Shown piece by piece: positions 9,784 through 18,309 of a stretch of 64,000 nucleotides of DNA. Made by a program: the position numbers and the translations under genes. The first letter of the stretch is position 1, and every line of letters begins with the position of its first letter. Location of the stretch: the NCBI GenBank assembly GCA_003963245.1, contig RXJX01000001.1, forward strand, positions 1,412-65,411, in the 5' to 3' direction. Below the pieces are notes generated by a model that saw only the letters and a list, made by a program, of their open reading frames with translations, did not search any database and was not told the DNA's origin. The DNA is from Neisseriaceae bacterium (GTDB lineage Bacteria > Pseudomonadota > Gammaproteobacteria > Burkholderiales > UBA11063).

Positions 9784-10710
9784 ATGAAAGTTTTAGTAAT
9801 TACTTCCGCCAAAGAACAAAAATTGAATGATAATTTGTTAAATGTGTTAAGTGCGGCAAAACGTATCAATGGGCACTGCGATGTGTTAATTTTAGGTAAT
9901 GCTGATTATAGTTCGATTCAAGAATTACAAATTGTTGAAAAAATCATGTTATTCAATAACGTGACTGATACAAATAACCTAGCGACTTTGTTGGCTACTA
10001 ATCTAGCTGAAATAGTTAAAAAATATACTCATGTCTTAATTTCAGCAGATAGTTACGGTAAAGATTTATTGCCGCGAATTGCCGGAATTTTAGATTTAAG
10101 CCAGATTAGTGAAGTAGTTGAAATAGTATCGCCTAATATTTTCAAAAAACCAATGTATGCGGGTAATATTCTTGCAGAAGTTGAATCATTTGAGGAAATT
10201 AAGCTTTTGACTGTGCGGACTACCAGTTTTGCAGCTTATAATGAAGTTGGCAGTGCTGCTAGCGTTGAAGTAAATGACTTTACTCCTGCAGCTAATGATA
10301 AACTAAGCTATTTAAGTGAAGACATGATACACAATGATACAATAGATCTTGCTCATGCAGAATTAATTGTAACAGGTGGACGTTCATTGGGTTCCAAAGA
10401 GGATTTTGATAAATTAATTCATGGTTTGGCACTTAAACTTGGTGGTGCAGTTGGTGCATCACGTGCTGCAGTTGAAGCTGGTTACGCTAGTAATGATTGT
10501 CAGGTAGGGCAAACTGGAAAAGTAGTTGCACCTAAGCTTTATGTAGCAATTGGTATTTCTGGTGCAGTACAACATATTGCAGGGATGAAAGACTCCAAAA
10601 CTGTGATCGCGATAAATTTGGATCCGAATGCGCAGATTTTTGAATATGCCGATTATGGGTTAATCGGGGATTTATTTGATGTAGTTCCAGAATTAATTAG
10701 TAAGTTATAA
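9784..10710 (+). CDS. etfA: Electron transfer flavoprotein, alpha subunit
   Basis: A protein of about 308 residues. The C-terminal FAD-binding half is clear: LIVTGGRSLGSKEDF, GGAVGASRAAVEAGYA, QVGQTGKVVAPKLYVAIGISG and NLDPNAQIFEYADYGL. These are the standard EtfA motifs for FAD binding. The ATG at 9784, one base after the etfB stop, is the sensible start. An upstream GTG at 9772 would overlap etfB and add only four residues. The N-terminal domain I is more divergent than the C-terminal half. It functions as partner of the preceding gene. Confidence 0.95.
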   Translation: MKVLVITSAKEQKLNDNLLNVLSAAKRINGHCDVLILGNADYSSIQELQIVEKIMLFNNVTDTNNLATLLATNLAEIVKKYTHVLISADSYGKDLLPRIAGILDLSQISEVVEIVSPNIFKKPMYAGNILAEVESFEEIKLLTVRTTSFAAYNEVGSAASVEVNDFTPAANDKLSYLSEDMIHNDTIDLAHAELIVTGGRSLGSKEDFDKLIHGLALKLGGAVGASRAAVEAGYASNDCQVGQTGKVVAPKLYVAIGISGAVQHIAGMKDSKTVIAINLDPNAQIFEYADYGLIGDLFDVVPELISKL

Positions 10711-10721
10711 AAGGAAATAAT

Positions 10722-10904
10722 ATGTTACATGAGAACAAACAAACTCACATTGAAATCAGTGCTAGTGATTTGCCTTTACAATGTCCAATGCCGGATATGC
10801 TAAAGTGGAATGCTCATCCGCGTGTGTTTTTGAAGATTGAAAAAGAACCGAATCAGGAAATTACCTGTCCATATTGTTCAACTCATTATAAATTGGTGAA
10901 GTAA
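10722..10904 (+). CDS. Zinc-finger (zf-CHCC) domain protein
   Basis: A 60-residue protein with a C...H...CPYC ligand set: Cys in LPLQCPMPDMLKWNAHPR plus the His, then ITCPYCSTHYKL. This fits the zf-CHCC family related to the NDUFS6/13-kDa accessory subunit of complex I, found as small stand-alone proteins in proteobacteria, often near LPS or branched-chain aminotransferase genes. The role in bacteria is not settled. It sits 11 bases after etfA and 6 bases before waaF, so it is probably co-transcribed. A purine-rich AAGGAAAT site precedes its ATG. Confidence 0.85.
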   Translation: MLHENKQTHIEISASDLPLQCPMPDMLKWNAHPRVFLKIEKEPNQEITCPYCSTHYKLVK

Positions 10905-10910
10905 ACTATT

Positions 10911-11966
10911 TTGAATTCGGTTAAGCCCTATAAAATCCTAATAATTGCGCCATCGTGGGTTGGTGATATGGTGATGAGCCAAACCTTGCTCAAAATCTTA
11001 AAACAACAGCATGGTGGTGCTTGCCAAATTGATATTTTGGTTAACGATTGGGCAAAAGATGTTGCCAAGCGAATGCCTGAAGTCAATCAGGTATTCATTA
11101 ATCCATTCAAACATGGTGAATTTGGTTTAGCTAAACGTTTTCGTCTCGGACGGCAATTAGCTAAAGAGCGTTATGATCAGTGTTTTGTTTTGCCAAACTC
11201 ACTCAAGTCTGCACTAATTCCTTTTTTTGCCGGAATTAAGCGCCGCACGGGATTTCTTGGTGAAATGCGTTATGGTTTACTTAATGATTTTTATCATTTG
11301 GACAAGCAAATATTGCCATTAATGATTGACCGTTTCTGTGCGCTGGCTAACAATGGTAATAAGCCTGAAAGTATTCCTTATCCGAAGTTTGAAATTGATC
11401 AGTTTAACCAAACTAAAGTGTTACAAAATTTAGGTTTGTCTTTGGCAAAACCTGTTATCTGTCTAGCCCCTGCGGCGGAGTATGGTCCGGCAAAACGTTG
11501 GCCGACAGCTCATTTTGCCAAATTATCTAGTCAATTACAACAGCAAGGGTATCAAATCTGGCTAATGGGTTCCGCTAAAGATGCTGAGCTAGCTGAAGAA
11601 ATTGTTACTCAAGCGGCAATTAAGCATGATATTCATAATCTTTGCGGTAAAACCAATTTGGTCGAGGTAATTGACTTGTTGGCTTGTGCTCAGACAGTAG
11701 TTAGCAATGATTCTGGCTTAATGCATGTAGCTTGTGCAGTAAATGTACCAGTAATCGCGATTTATGGCTCATCTTCATCAAGCTTTACACCACCACTATC
11801 AGATAAAGCGATTATTCAAAAAATTGCGATTGAGTGTGCGCCATGTTTTGCGCGAACCTGTAAATTCGGACATTATAATTGTTTGCAACAAGTATTGCCT
11901 GAAACTATTTTGGATTGTATCGGGCAAATAAAAGCAAATTATACTGGAACAGATTTGAAATACTAG
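10911..11966 (+). CDS. waaF: ADP-heptose:LPS heptosyltransferase II
   Basis: A 351-residue GT9-family glycosyltransferase. The N terminus KILIIAPSWVGDMVMSQTL is the family signature, with the Asp-containing acceptor loop. The C-terminal donor domain shows LAPAAEYGPAKRWP, LMGSAKDAELAEEI, CGKTNLVEVIDLLACA and VSNDSGLMHVACAVNVPVIAIYGSSS. WaaF adds the second heptose to the inner core of lipopolysaccharide at the cytoplasmic face of the inner membrane. The likely start is TTG at 10911, six bases after the previous stop. A rare start and close spacing suggest translational coupling. Its presence shows an LPS core with heptose. Confidence 0.93.
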   Translation: MNSVKPYKILIIAPSWVGDMVMSQTLLKILKQQHGGACQIDILVNDWAKDVAKRMPEVNQVFINPFKHGEFGLAKRFRLGRQLAKERYDQCFVLPNSLKSALIPFFAGIKRRTGFLGEMRYGLLNDFYHLDKQILPLMIDRFCALANNGNKPESIPYPKFEIDQFNQTKVLQNLGLSLAKPVICLAPAAEYGPAKRWPTAHFAKLSSQLQQQGYQIWLMGSAKDAELAEEIVTQAAIKHDIHNLCGKTNLVEVIDLLACAQTVVSNDSGLMHVACAVNVPVIAIYGSSSSSFTPPLSDKAIIQKIAIECAPCFARTCKFGHYNCLQQVLPETILDCIGQIKANYTGTDLKY

Positions 11967-12087
11967 TAGGCGATAAGCGATGAAGCTTACAATTAGTAAG
12001 TGAGGAGCTTGGCAATAACCTAGTATAATGAATATATTTCAGTATATATGATATGATAACTACTGTAGATAACATGAGGAGATTTTT

Positions 12088-12735
12088 GTGTTACGACGCA
12101 TAATTAAGGCCATAATTCCGAGTAAAGGTGATATCTTTTTTAACCTATTTGTTGAGGCTGCGACTAATGTGCACGAATCAGCCAATATTTTTACCGCAAT
12201 TATCAATACTACGGACAAAGCCCATGAAGCTCAGCTATCTTCGGATTTACGTTCTCAGCGGCAAAAAGCAATTGAGATTAATAAACGAGTGCTGGTTCAG
12301 TTAAGTAATCAGTTTATTACACCGATAGATCGTGGTGATATACAGGAGTTGTCAGTTCTACTCTTAAAGCTAACTAAACGAATTGTTAAGATTAATCAAA
12401 AACTCAAAATTTATAGTATTGACACCAAAGCGGATGATTGTCTGATTCGCAGCGCTACTACTTTGCAAAATATCACTAAGGTGCTGGTAGATATCATGAT
12501 TGCATTGAAGAATGGTAATTACGAACGTATTTCTTCGGATGATCAGAAAACCGATGATTTTGATGACAGCGCAGTTGAAGATTTACGTCATGCCATGAAA
12601 GAAATGTATTCTGGTAATTATGATACAATGACTATTCTGAAGCTAAAAGAAATTTATAAGAGTATTGAAAATGCAATTGATACCAGTGCTAATATAGCTG
12701 ATCTGGTAATGCAGATTACTGTCAAGGATATGTAA
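12088..12735 (+). CDS. DUF47 (PhoU-like) protein
   Basis: A 215-residue, mostly helical protein. It starts MLRRIIKAIIPSKGDIFFNLF and has VHESANIFTAI, which matches the DUF47/YkaA family, a relative of PhoU. These proteins are usually encoded next to a Pit-type phosphate transporter and are thought to regulate it. No transporter is adjacent here, so the partner must be elsewhere. The start codon is GTG with a GAGGAG site upstream. It ends 50 bases from the convergent condensation-domain gene. Confidence 0.85.
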   Translation: MLRRIIKAIIPSKGDIFFNLFVEAATNVHESANIFTAIINTTDKAHEAQLSSDLRSQRQKAIEINKRVLVQLSNQFITPIDRGDIQELSVLLLKLTKRIVKINQKLKIYSIDTKADDCLIRSATTLQNITKVLVDIMIALKNGNYERISSDDQKTDDFDDSAVEDLRHAMKEMYSGNYDTMTILKLKEIYKSIENAIDTSANIADLVMQITVKDM

Positions 12736-12785
12736 TTCTTCAGTTGTGTCAAGTAACTTTACTTCATAATCAATCAAAATTATGA

Positions 12786-14036
12786 TTAATGTATATCTTG
12801 AATCGCTAACAAATTTTTGTGAAGTTTTGCTATAAACTCGTGCGCAAACTCGATGCTTATTTCATCAGTAGCATAGTCTAATCTGAATGTAATTTCACCA
12901 TTTAGTTGTTGGTCATAGACTAATCTCATCTGATAAGAAAGACTTTTAGTAAAGGTTGGTTGTGGTACAGATTTAACCTGTATCATATCTAGTGGTTCAA
13001 GATTAATATTGCCTTGAACTATTCCGGTATTAATGTAATCATTTTCCCCTCTGTTTAATAATTCAAGTATATCCATAAACAGCATATTCTTATGCTTTGT
13101 AGTTTCAGAACGTTGTTGCTCTAAGTCTGTAATCAATTCTCCCAAGGAGGGGTTGTGAGCAAAGTCAAATTTAAAAAATATATTATTTATGAAACTTCCG
13201 GCTACTGTCATACAAGTTTTAGGGCGCATATTTATCGGATAGGTCACCATGAACTTCTTTTGCTGAGAAACAGCAGATAGTAATTTCCCATATAGCGCAG
13301 CAATAACAACAAAAATTGTACTATTGTATTTTATTGCAGTACTTTTTAATGTTTTAACTGTCTCACCTTCAATGCTAAAAAACACTTGCTCCACAGGATG
13401 AAGTTTGCGTTGGGGGATAGTTATATGGGGTAGCTTAACAAATAAAGGAATATCCGCTGCAAAATTTTTCCAAAACAGTTTTGATTGCTCTAGGTCAAAG
13501 TTATTCTGTTGTAACTGTTCAATTTTAATATATTCACTATAAGAAGCAAATTTTGTTGCTAACGCAGTGTTTGTAACAAAAGAATTATATGTATCTGCTA
13601 TAAATTTTGTGATATTTCTAGCGCATCCGCCATCTATAACAATATGGTGGCTTTTTATTATAAAGTAATAAGTGTCATTTTGGGGGCTGTGCTGTACTAG
13701 ATAAAATTGTAAAAGCGGGTCTTGACATAGGTTAAGTGGATAATAAAGAATGCGCTCTAGTTCTAATTGATGATTATCCGGCTGGCCAATAATTTTAAAG
13801 ACTGAATCAATCTGGTAGTCACTATCCAAGCAAATTTTGTCCGAAGCATCAAACCGAGCATGGAATATTTCATTTTGGCTAAGCACTAGGCTACAAGCTT
13901 TCTTTAATGTTTGTATATCAAGATTACCACTTAGCTCAAAAACATACTGTAAGTTATTTACTATATTCGTTGGTGAATTTTTCCATATATTAAAAAATCT
14001 CTTTTGATATCTTGATGTCGGTAGTGTTTTCATCAT
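12786..14036 (-). CDS. Free-standing condensation-domain protein
   Basis: A 416-residue protein made of a single nonribosomal-peptide-synthetase-type condensation domain. The active-site motif HHxxxDG is intact (SHHIVIDGG, residues about 129-137). The C2-like region (TYPINMRPK) and the later bridge region (GSFINNIFFKFDF) can also be seen. Such domains join an acyl or aminoacyl group to an amine, or transfer acyl groups. No adenylation or carrier domain and no phosphopantetheine site is in the operon, so its substrates must come from elsewhere or be soluble. The ATG lies one base after the stop of the decarboxylase-like gene, which indicates translational coupling and a shared pathway. A wholly different acyltransferase role is possible. 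Confidence 0.85.
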   Translation of the reverse strand: MMKTLPTSRYQKRFFNIWKNSPTNIVNNLQYVFELSGNLDIQTLKKACSLVLSQNEIFHARFDASDKICLDSDYQIDSVFKIIGQPDNHQLELERILYYPLNLCQDPLLQFYLVQHSPQNDTYYFIIKSHHIVIDGGCARNITKFIADTYNSFVTNTALATKFASYSEYIKIEQLQQNNFDLEQSKLFWKNFAADIPLFVKLPHITIPQRKLHPVEQVFFSIEGETVKTLKSTAIKYNSTIFVVIAALYGKLLSAVSQQKKFMVTYPINMRPKTCMTVAGSFINNIFFKFDFAHNPSLGELITDLEQQRSETTKHKNMLFMDILELLNRGENDYINTGIVQGNINLEPLDMIQVKSVPQPTFTKSLSYQMRLVYDQQLNGEITFRLDYATDEISIEFAHEFIAKLHKNLLAIQDIH

Positions 14037-14037
14037 A

Positions 14038-15288
14038 CTATCCTTGAGTCAGGCTATTGATCGCTAATTTGAAGCAACTCACTAACTTTTCTAACATCTC
14101 AGTAGTTAAACTATCGCGTATGATAATTTTCATGATTTTAGGATAGCTTGGATCAAATGATAGTTGTGCTACAGCTGTATGCCATCCTTGTTTTTGAATG
14201 AACTGTGCAATATTATCAATTGTGAATTTAGAGTTGTGTTTTACGTGCATTACTATCATTGGTATGGATACTGCAGGATAAACAAATTCAAAGACATCTA
14301 ATTTTGAAAATTCTTTAACTAGATAATGGGCTTTTGCAATAGTGCTTAGGCTTTTCGCTAAATATCCATCATGACCTAAATGCAATAAATTGTAATATTG
14401 AGCTAACATACTTGAACTTCCGCGGGAGAAATTAAGCGTAAATTGTTCAAATTCACCGCCCAGATATTTAATTTTGTAAATTATTGATTCGGGAATGTAG
14501 GCTTTGTTTCTTATGACTAGCCATCCTACGCTAGTATAAACGAGACCGTATTTATGACCTGATGCGTTAATTGACATTACTTTGCTTAAGCGGAAGTCCC
14601 ATACATAGTCATTGCGTATAAATGGATAAATGAAACCAGATAATGCTGCATCAATGTGGAGTGGGATATTCCAACCATTAATTTGTTCAAGTTGTTCTAA
14701 TAGACTGTTTATAGAAATTAGGTCATCATCATAGCCAGTCTGATGACTTCCTGCAACGCCAACTACTAAGATTGTATTAGCATCAATATAAGATTCCATA
14801 TCTGAGGCATCAACAGAAAATTTTCCATGACGTACTGGCACTTCTCTGATCTCGATTCCTTGATAATTAGCTGCTTTGTACCATGCAGTATGTGCGTTAG
14901 CTCCAAAGACTATATTGGGCATTTTATTCAGGTTGTGAGGCTGCTCCTGAAATCTGGTTTTTGCGGCTAAAGTCGCTAAAAATATTGCCTCACTTGATCC
15001 AACAGTACTCGATCCCCACGGAGAGTCATCTTCTCCTATATTCCATAAATCTGCCAGCATTAGTGCTACCTTTTGATTAATTTCAGCAATATTGGGATAC
15101 TGTGTTGCATTTGGAAAATTAACTGCTAGATTTTCATTAATTATCTTAGTCGCATACTCATCCATTTCGCTAGTTGCAAATATTGCAAGATTAAAATTGG
15201 GATGTGCGTCTGGTTCTAGTTGTTTTTTGACTACGTGATACGCTTCTTTCTGTGGTAGTCCTTTTTCTGGAAATGAAAACTTACGCAT
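14038..15288 (-). CDS. Glutamate-decarboxylase-like PLP enzyme
   Basis: A 416-residue fold-type I PLP enzyme of the group II decarboxylase family. Visible motifs are WGSSTVGSSEAIFLATLAAK (PLP phosphate binding), HIDAALSGFI (the Asp that pairs with the PLP ring), and SINASGHKYGLV with the PLP lysine at about 246. YLGGEFEQFTLNFSRGSS closely follows the GadA/GadB pattern. GadB is about 466 residues; the shorter length lies mainly in the N-terminal region used in GadB for acid-induced closure. It probably decarboxylates glutamate or a related amino acid. No GadC antiporter is nearby. Instead a condensation-domain gene follows, which suggests that the amine product is conjugated. Confidence 0.85.
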   Translation of the reverse strand: MRKFSFPEKGLPQKEAYHVVKKQLEPDAHPNFNLAIFATSEMDEYATKIINENLAVNFPNATQYPNIAEINQKVALMLADLWNIGEDDSPWGSSTVGSSEAIFLATLAAKTRFQEQPHNLNKMPNIVFGANAHTAWYKAANYQGIEIREVPVRHGKFSVDASDMESYIDANTILVVGVAGSHQTGYDDDLISINSLLEQLEQINGWNIPLHIDAALSGFIYPFIRNDYVWDFRLSKVMSINASGHKYGLVYTSVGWLVIRNKAYIPESIIYKIKYLGGEFEQFTLNFSRGSSSMLAQYYNLLHLGHDGYLAKSLSTIAKAHYLVKEFSKLDVFEFVYPAVSIPMIVMHVKHNSKFTIDNIAQFIQKQGWHTAVAQLSFDPSYPKIMKIIIRDSLTTEMLEKLVSCFKLAINSLTQG

Positions 15289-15355
15289 ATGAAGAATCTT
15301 CCTAAGAAATATTAAAGATCAGTTTTTTACTATTTATCACCAAGTACGGTAAATG

Positions 15356-15775
15356 TTAAATTTTTACCTCGATTGCAGGATATTCTTCGATATAACTTTC
15401 GCCATTTATGCCATAATAACTAACCGTTCGCGCTATAAAATCAACATCATAACTTATAATTCCAGCATCCCATGCTGCCTGCAGAAATTCAGAGAATGTA
15501 GTTAAGCCTTGCTGATCAGCTTTAATTGTGTCGATTAATTTGCTGCGGTTAAACTGTGGAATCTCCTGCATGCCATTAATGAGCGGTATTCCTTGTTGGA
15601 CAACTGCGGTGTCATCAATTTGGTAAATCGATTGGCAGGATGGTAATATCCAGCGATTATGTTTTACACCTGATTGCCGTAGAATTTCTGCTAATACAGG
15701 AAACCCACCTATTGCGGGGCAGATTGCCATTGCCTGTTTTTGTGCTTTAATTAGCTGATCTGTTACATTATTCAT
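15356..15775 (-). CDS. DUF1398-family protein
   Basis: A 139-residue cytosolic protein. The features IKADQQGLTTFSEFLQAAWD, AGIISYDVDFIARTVSYYG and the acidic tail IEEYPAIEV follow the DUF1398 pattern. The function of the family is unknown. It lies 11 bases after the MarR gene and 67 bases before the decarboxylase-like gene on the same strand, so it is part of the same operon. A reaction cannot be assigned. Confidence 0.7.
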   Translation of the reverse strand: MNNVTDQLIKAQKQAMAICPAIGGFPVLAEILRQSGVKHNRWILPSCQSIYQIDDTAVVQQGIPLINGMQEIPQFNRSKLIDTIKADQQGLTTFSEFLQAAWDAGIISYDVDFIARTVSYYGINGESYIEEYPAIEVKI

Positions 15776-15786
15776 GATAATTTCCT

Positions 15787-16251
15787 TTAACGAATAGGTG
15801 CTGTATTAAGTTGATGAGATTCAGAAAGTTTAGTTAAAATATTCATGAGAGTTTTTTGCTCTTCTTCACTTAGTGGTGAAAAAAAAGTTTGGTCATTTTC
15901 ATCAGCAATAGCAGCAAGAGCTGGAAGCAGTTCTTTTGCTTTTATTGATAATTGTATTTGGTGATATCTGCGATCTATTGTTGATCCTGTGCGAATAATC
16001 AGATCTTTATTAACAAGACGATCTACCAGCTTTGATACTGCACCGCGTGTAAGTCCGGTAAGTTCTGCAATTATGCTTGATGAAATAGTTTCACTTTTGC
16101 CATACATTTCTCTAAGTATTACCCACTCGGCGACAGTCACTTCACTCGGAATTAGCTTTTTTGCAAATGAATGTGAAACCGCATTTGAAACGGCTCTTAA
16201 CCTATAACCAATATGTGATTTAAGTTCGCTCGGTTTTTTGCTTGTTGTCAT
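15787..16251 (-). CDS. MarR-family transcriptional regulator
   Basis: A 154-residue winged-helix repressor. The DNA-binding part reads LTGLTRGAVSKLVDRLVNKDLIIRTGSTIDRRYHQIQLS, with the conserved wing pair D-R-R at the usual place. MarR proteins bind palindromes as dimers and let go upon binding small phenolic or similar ligands. The gene is first in an operon with DUF1398, decarboxylase-like and condensation-domain genes. A near-perfect palindrome lies inside its own promoter, so autoregulation with ligand induction is very likely. Confidence 0.92.
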   Translation of the reverse strand: MTTSKKPSELKSHIGYRLRAVSNAVSHSFAKKLIPSEVTVAEWVILREMYGKSETISSSIIAELTGLTRGAVSKLVDRLVNKDLIIRTGSTIDRRYHQIQLSIKAKELLPALAAIADENDQTFFSPLSEEEQKTLMNILTKLSESHQLNTAPIR

Positions 16252-16272
16252 TTTAAACCCTTTCTAGCTTGA

Positions 16273-16301
16273 ATTATAGTTTACTAGGAAACAGTTGTCA
16301 A
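16273..16301 (-). promoter_or_regulatory. Consensus sigma-70 promoter with MarR operator
   Basis: On the minus strand this reads TTGACA (16296-16301), 17 bases, then TATAAT (16273-16278): both hexamers match the sigma-70 consensus exactly with the best spacing. The spacer holds a palindrome at 16279-16292 (GTTTCCTAGTAAAC, 12 of 14 positions symmetrical). Repressor binding there would block RNA polymerase. The promoter is 22 bases from the MarR start, so the leader is very short. So strong a promoter implies high expression when derepressed. Confidence 0.85.
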
Positions 16302-16506
16302 GGGGGTATTACCTAAATTATTTTGAGTGAAGTTTATCTGTGTCGTAGTACCCGTATGATAAAACTACAATTAACTTTTTATTTATCGATGGAGCCAAAT
16401 TTATTCATGGAAAAATGAACTATAGCCTAAAATCCGGAGACACGATCCAGCGCAGTAATTATCACATTAAAATTTTAGTTTTAAGTCTCACTGAGCAATT
16501 ACATAT

Positions 16507-17580
16507 TCAAAGCTCTAATGATGTTTCGATTTTTTTAACTTTGTTATTTATATAATCAAATTCTGTTAGTACGTTTATACCTAACTCAGAGTAATTCTCT
16601 TCAATTTTTTTAGATAATGAAATATAATTTTTTTTATTATTTTTTGCCTCATTTATTTTCTCATATCCAATAACGTCTTTAAGGCTTTTAAACTTACTGA
16701 TCAAGCACTCACTTAGTGCTGCACCACCTATTGATATAAGCTGTAATTTAACCGTTAAATTTTGATACTGAAATTGTAAAATGTATTTATCGTATTCAAT
16801 TAACACAATGTCTAAGAGAGGGTGACCATGTGTTTCTTTAAATTCATATTTTTTAGATTTAATAATATCTTTAAATTTTTCTCTTATGAAATTCATCATA
16901 AAAATTGTTCCAAGTTGATACTTAGCAACAAATACACAGTGGTTATCCGATAGGTTAGATAATTCTGTATATTTGTTAAGATCACTTTTTTTTACGACAA
17001 GAACATCTTTGAAATCGTCAGGTCTTTTAAAAAATTCAGATTTAGCCAATAATAAGTTATTTAGTGTTTTGATATATTCTGTAATAAATACTTTATCATC
17101 GCCATTAATCTGATCTAGTAAATCTTTGTCCTCAAATATTTCAAGCAACTTTTCGTACAGGAGAGAATTCCACTCATCAGGTTTAGGTTCTTCAATTAAT
17201 GACAATAAAAACTTATGAGTATTAATATTGTTAAATTTATTATTTAAGACTTTATAATATTCAGCTAATTGATTAGAGTGTAATGTAGATTTTAATTTGT
17301 TTTCAAACGCAAATATACACTGAATGCAAAAATTCTTATCCTTAATGATAATGATTAAATCAATTGACTCATATTCAGTTATTGCGGTTATTTCTGAGTT
17401 ATTTGCCTCATCAATAGGTTGATTATCTAATATTTTACTTAAAAACTTAATTTTAATCCCATTATTGATATTCGCACTATTAAAAAACCAACTCAAAAAT
17501 TGAGTATGAATCTTTTCCTTATTTGCAACACCAAGGCTATCAAATAAGGAGTCTTTATAGTCTCTTTCATTTCTACTCAC
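16507..17580 (-). CDS. PD-(D/E)XK nuclease-superfamily protein
   Basis: A 357-residue protein whose N-terminal third looks like the PDDEXK_4 type of nuclease fold. HTQFLSWFF is followed by a likely catalytic Asp in ESIDLIIIIKD and the E-x-K element CIFAFENKLKS, then a Gln in SNQLAEYYKVLNN. The C-terminal half is unassigned. Such proteins occur alone in defence islands and are thought to be nucleases, though activity has rarely been shown. The gene is AT-rich, alone on its strand, and just outside the left end of the integrated element. Transfer is likely, but the source is unknown. Confidence 0.7.
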   Translation of the reverse strand: MSRNERDYKDSLFDSLGVANKEKIHTQFLSWFFNSANINNGIKIKFLSKILDNQPIDEANNSEITAITEYESIDLIIIIKDKNFCIQCIFAFENKLKSTLHSNQLAEYYKVLNNKFNNINTHKFLLSLIEEPKPDEWNSLLYEKLLEIFEDKDLLDQINGDDKVFITEYIKTLNNLLLAKSEFFKRPDDFKDVLVVKKSDLNKYTELSNLSDNHCVFVAKYQLGTIFMMNFIREKFKDIIKSKKYEFKETHGHPLLDIVLIEYDKYILQFQYQNLTVKLQLISIGGAALSECLISKFKSLKDVIGYEKINEAKNNKKNYISLSKKIEENYSELGINVLTEFDYINNKVKKIETSLEL

Positions 17581-18197
17581 TTATACAATCCTTAAATTAA
17601 AAAATTTAGTTTGATTACTGATAAATTTGTGTCATTTGGCAAAGATATCGTCTTCAATTCACCTTTAATCACCAGACTAAGCCAAATCCAGTTAGTTTAG
17701 AAAAGCGTTTCTGATATAAGCATTCTGTAAAGCCAACATTTTCAATATAGAGTTTAAATCAATAATAAATTCTATCATTTGTAGTGTCTATGATTTCGTA
17801 AGTTGTGTAACTTACTGAAAATATTTATCATGTTTTTGTGGGTAAGTTGACTATTGACTTAAATTAGTAAATATTTTTATTAATTCATTTAGTCATAATA
17901 ATACTCTTTGATTTGACTAAATATTATCAAATTTTCTAACTGTGAGTGGTACTATTATACGGAGCTAAGACAACATAAATAATTAATGAAGAGGCATATT
18001 TTTATTCAGTATTTGATGATATATTTTCCATTTGTTTATCCCTGTTAGAGAAGGAATAACAATAGAGGATGAATTGAAATAATAGCTATGGTACAAACTG
18101 CGGTATGAATTATACAGTTTTGCTTTTTTATATGAAAATTGTTTTTTTAATATAAGCCTATGTATTTCAGTTAGATAGCTTGAGTTTCGATTTTTTG
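17581..18197. other. Noncoding AT-rich spacer before the integrated element
   Basis: About 620 bases between the nuclease-like gene and the left attachment repeat. It is strongly AT-rich with no convincing reading frame. A perfect 7-bp inverted repeat GTAAGTT-GTGT-AACTTAC lies near 17798-17815. The promoter for the nuclease-like gene should lie at its left end. An 84-codon frame crossing the attachment repeat looks like chance. Confidence 0.5.
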
Positions 18198-18221
18198 ATG
18201 GTGCGGAAGAAGAGACTCGAA
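18198..18221. repeat. attL core repeat
   Basis: A 24-base exact copy of the tRNA-Leu 3' end (T-arm side and acceptor plus CCA) at the far end of the element. It marks the left junction with the chromosome; the partner is at 43558-43581. Confidence 0.9.
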
Positions 18222-18272
18222 GCATTATATTGCACATTGATTTAATTATGTATTTTCATGTTTCCCATTGTT

Positions 18273-18292
18273 TGGGGATATAACTGGGGATA
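18273..18292 (+). repeat. Left arm-type integrase sites (2 x TGGGGATA)
   Basis: Two direct copies of TGGGGATA at 18273-18280 and 18285-18292, about 50 bases inside attL. The same doublet recurs near the right end (43436-43456) in the same orientation. Paired direct repeats at this place are typical of sites bound by the N-terminal arm-binding domain of tyrosine integrases. Confidence 0.6.
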
Positions 18293-18309
18293 TTCCAGTC
18301 TCTCCAATA

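Noticed and set aside
17983..18237. An 84-codon frame over the left attachment site
   Set aside because: It crosses the element junction and reads through the tRNA-derived repeat, so it would be a chance frame made by integration.
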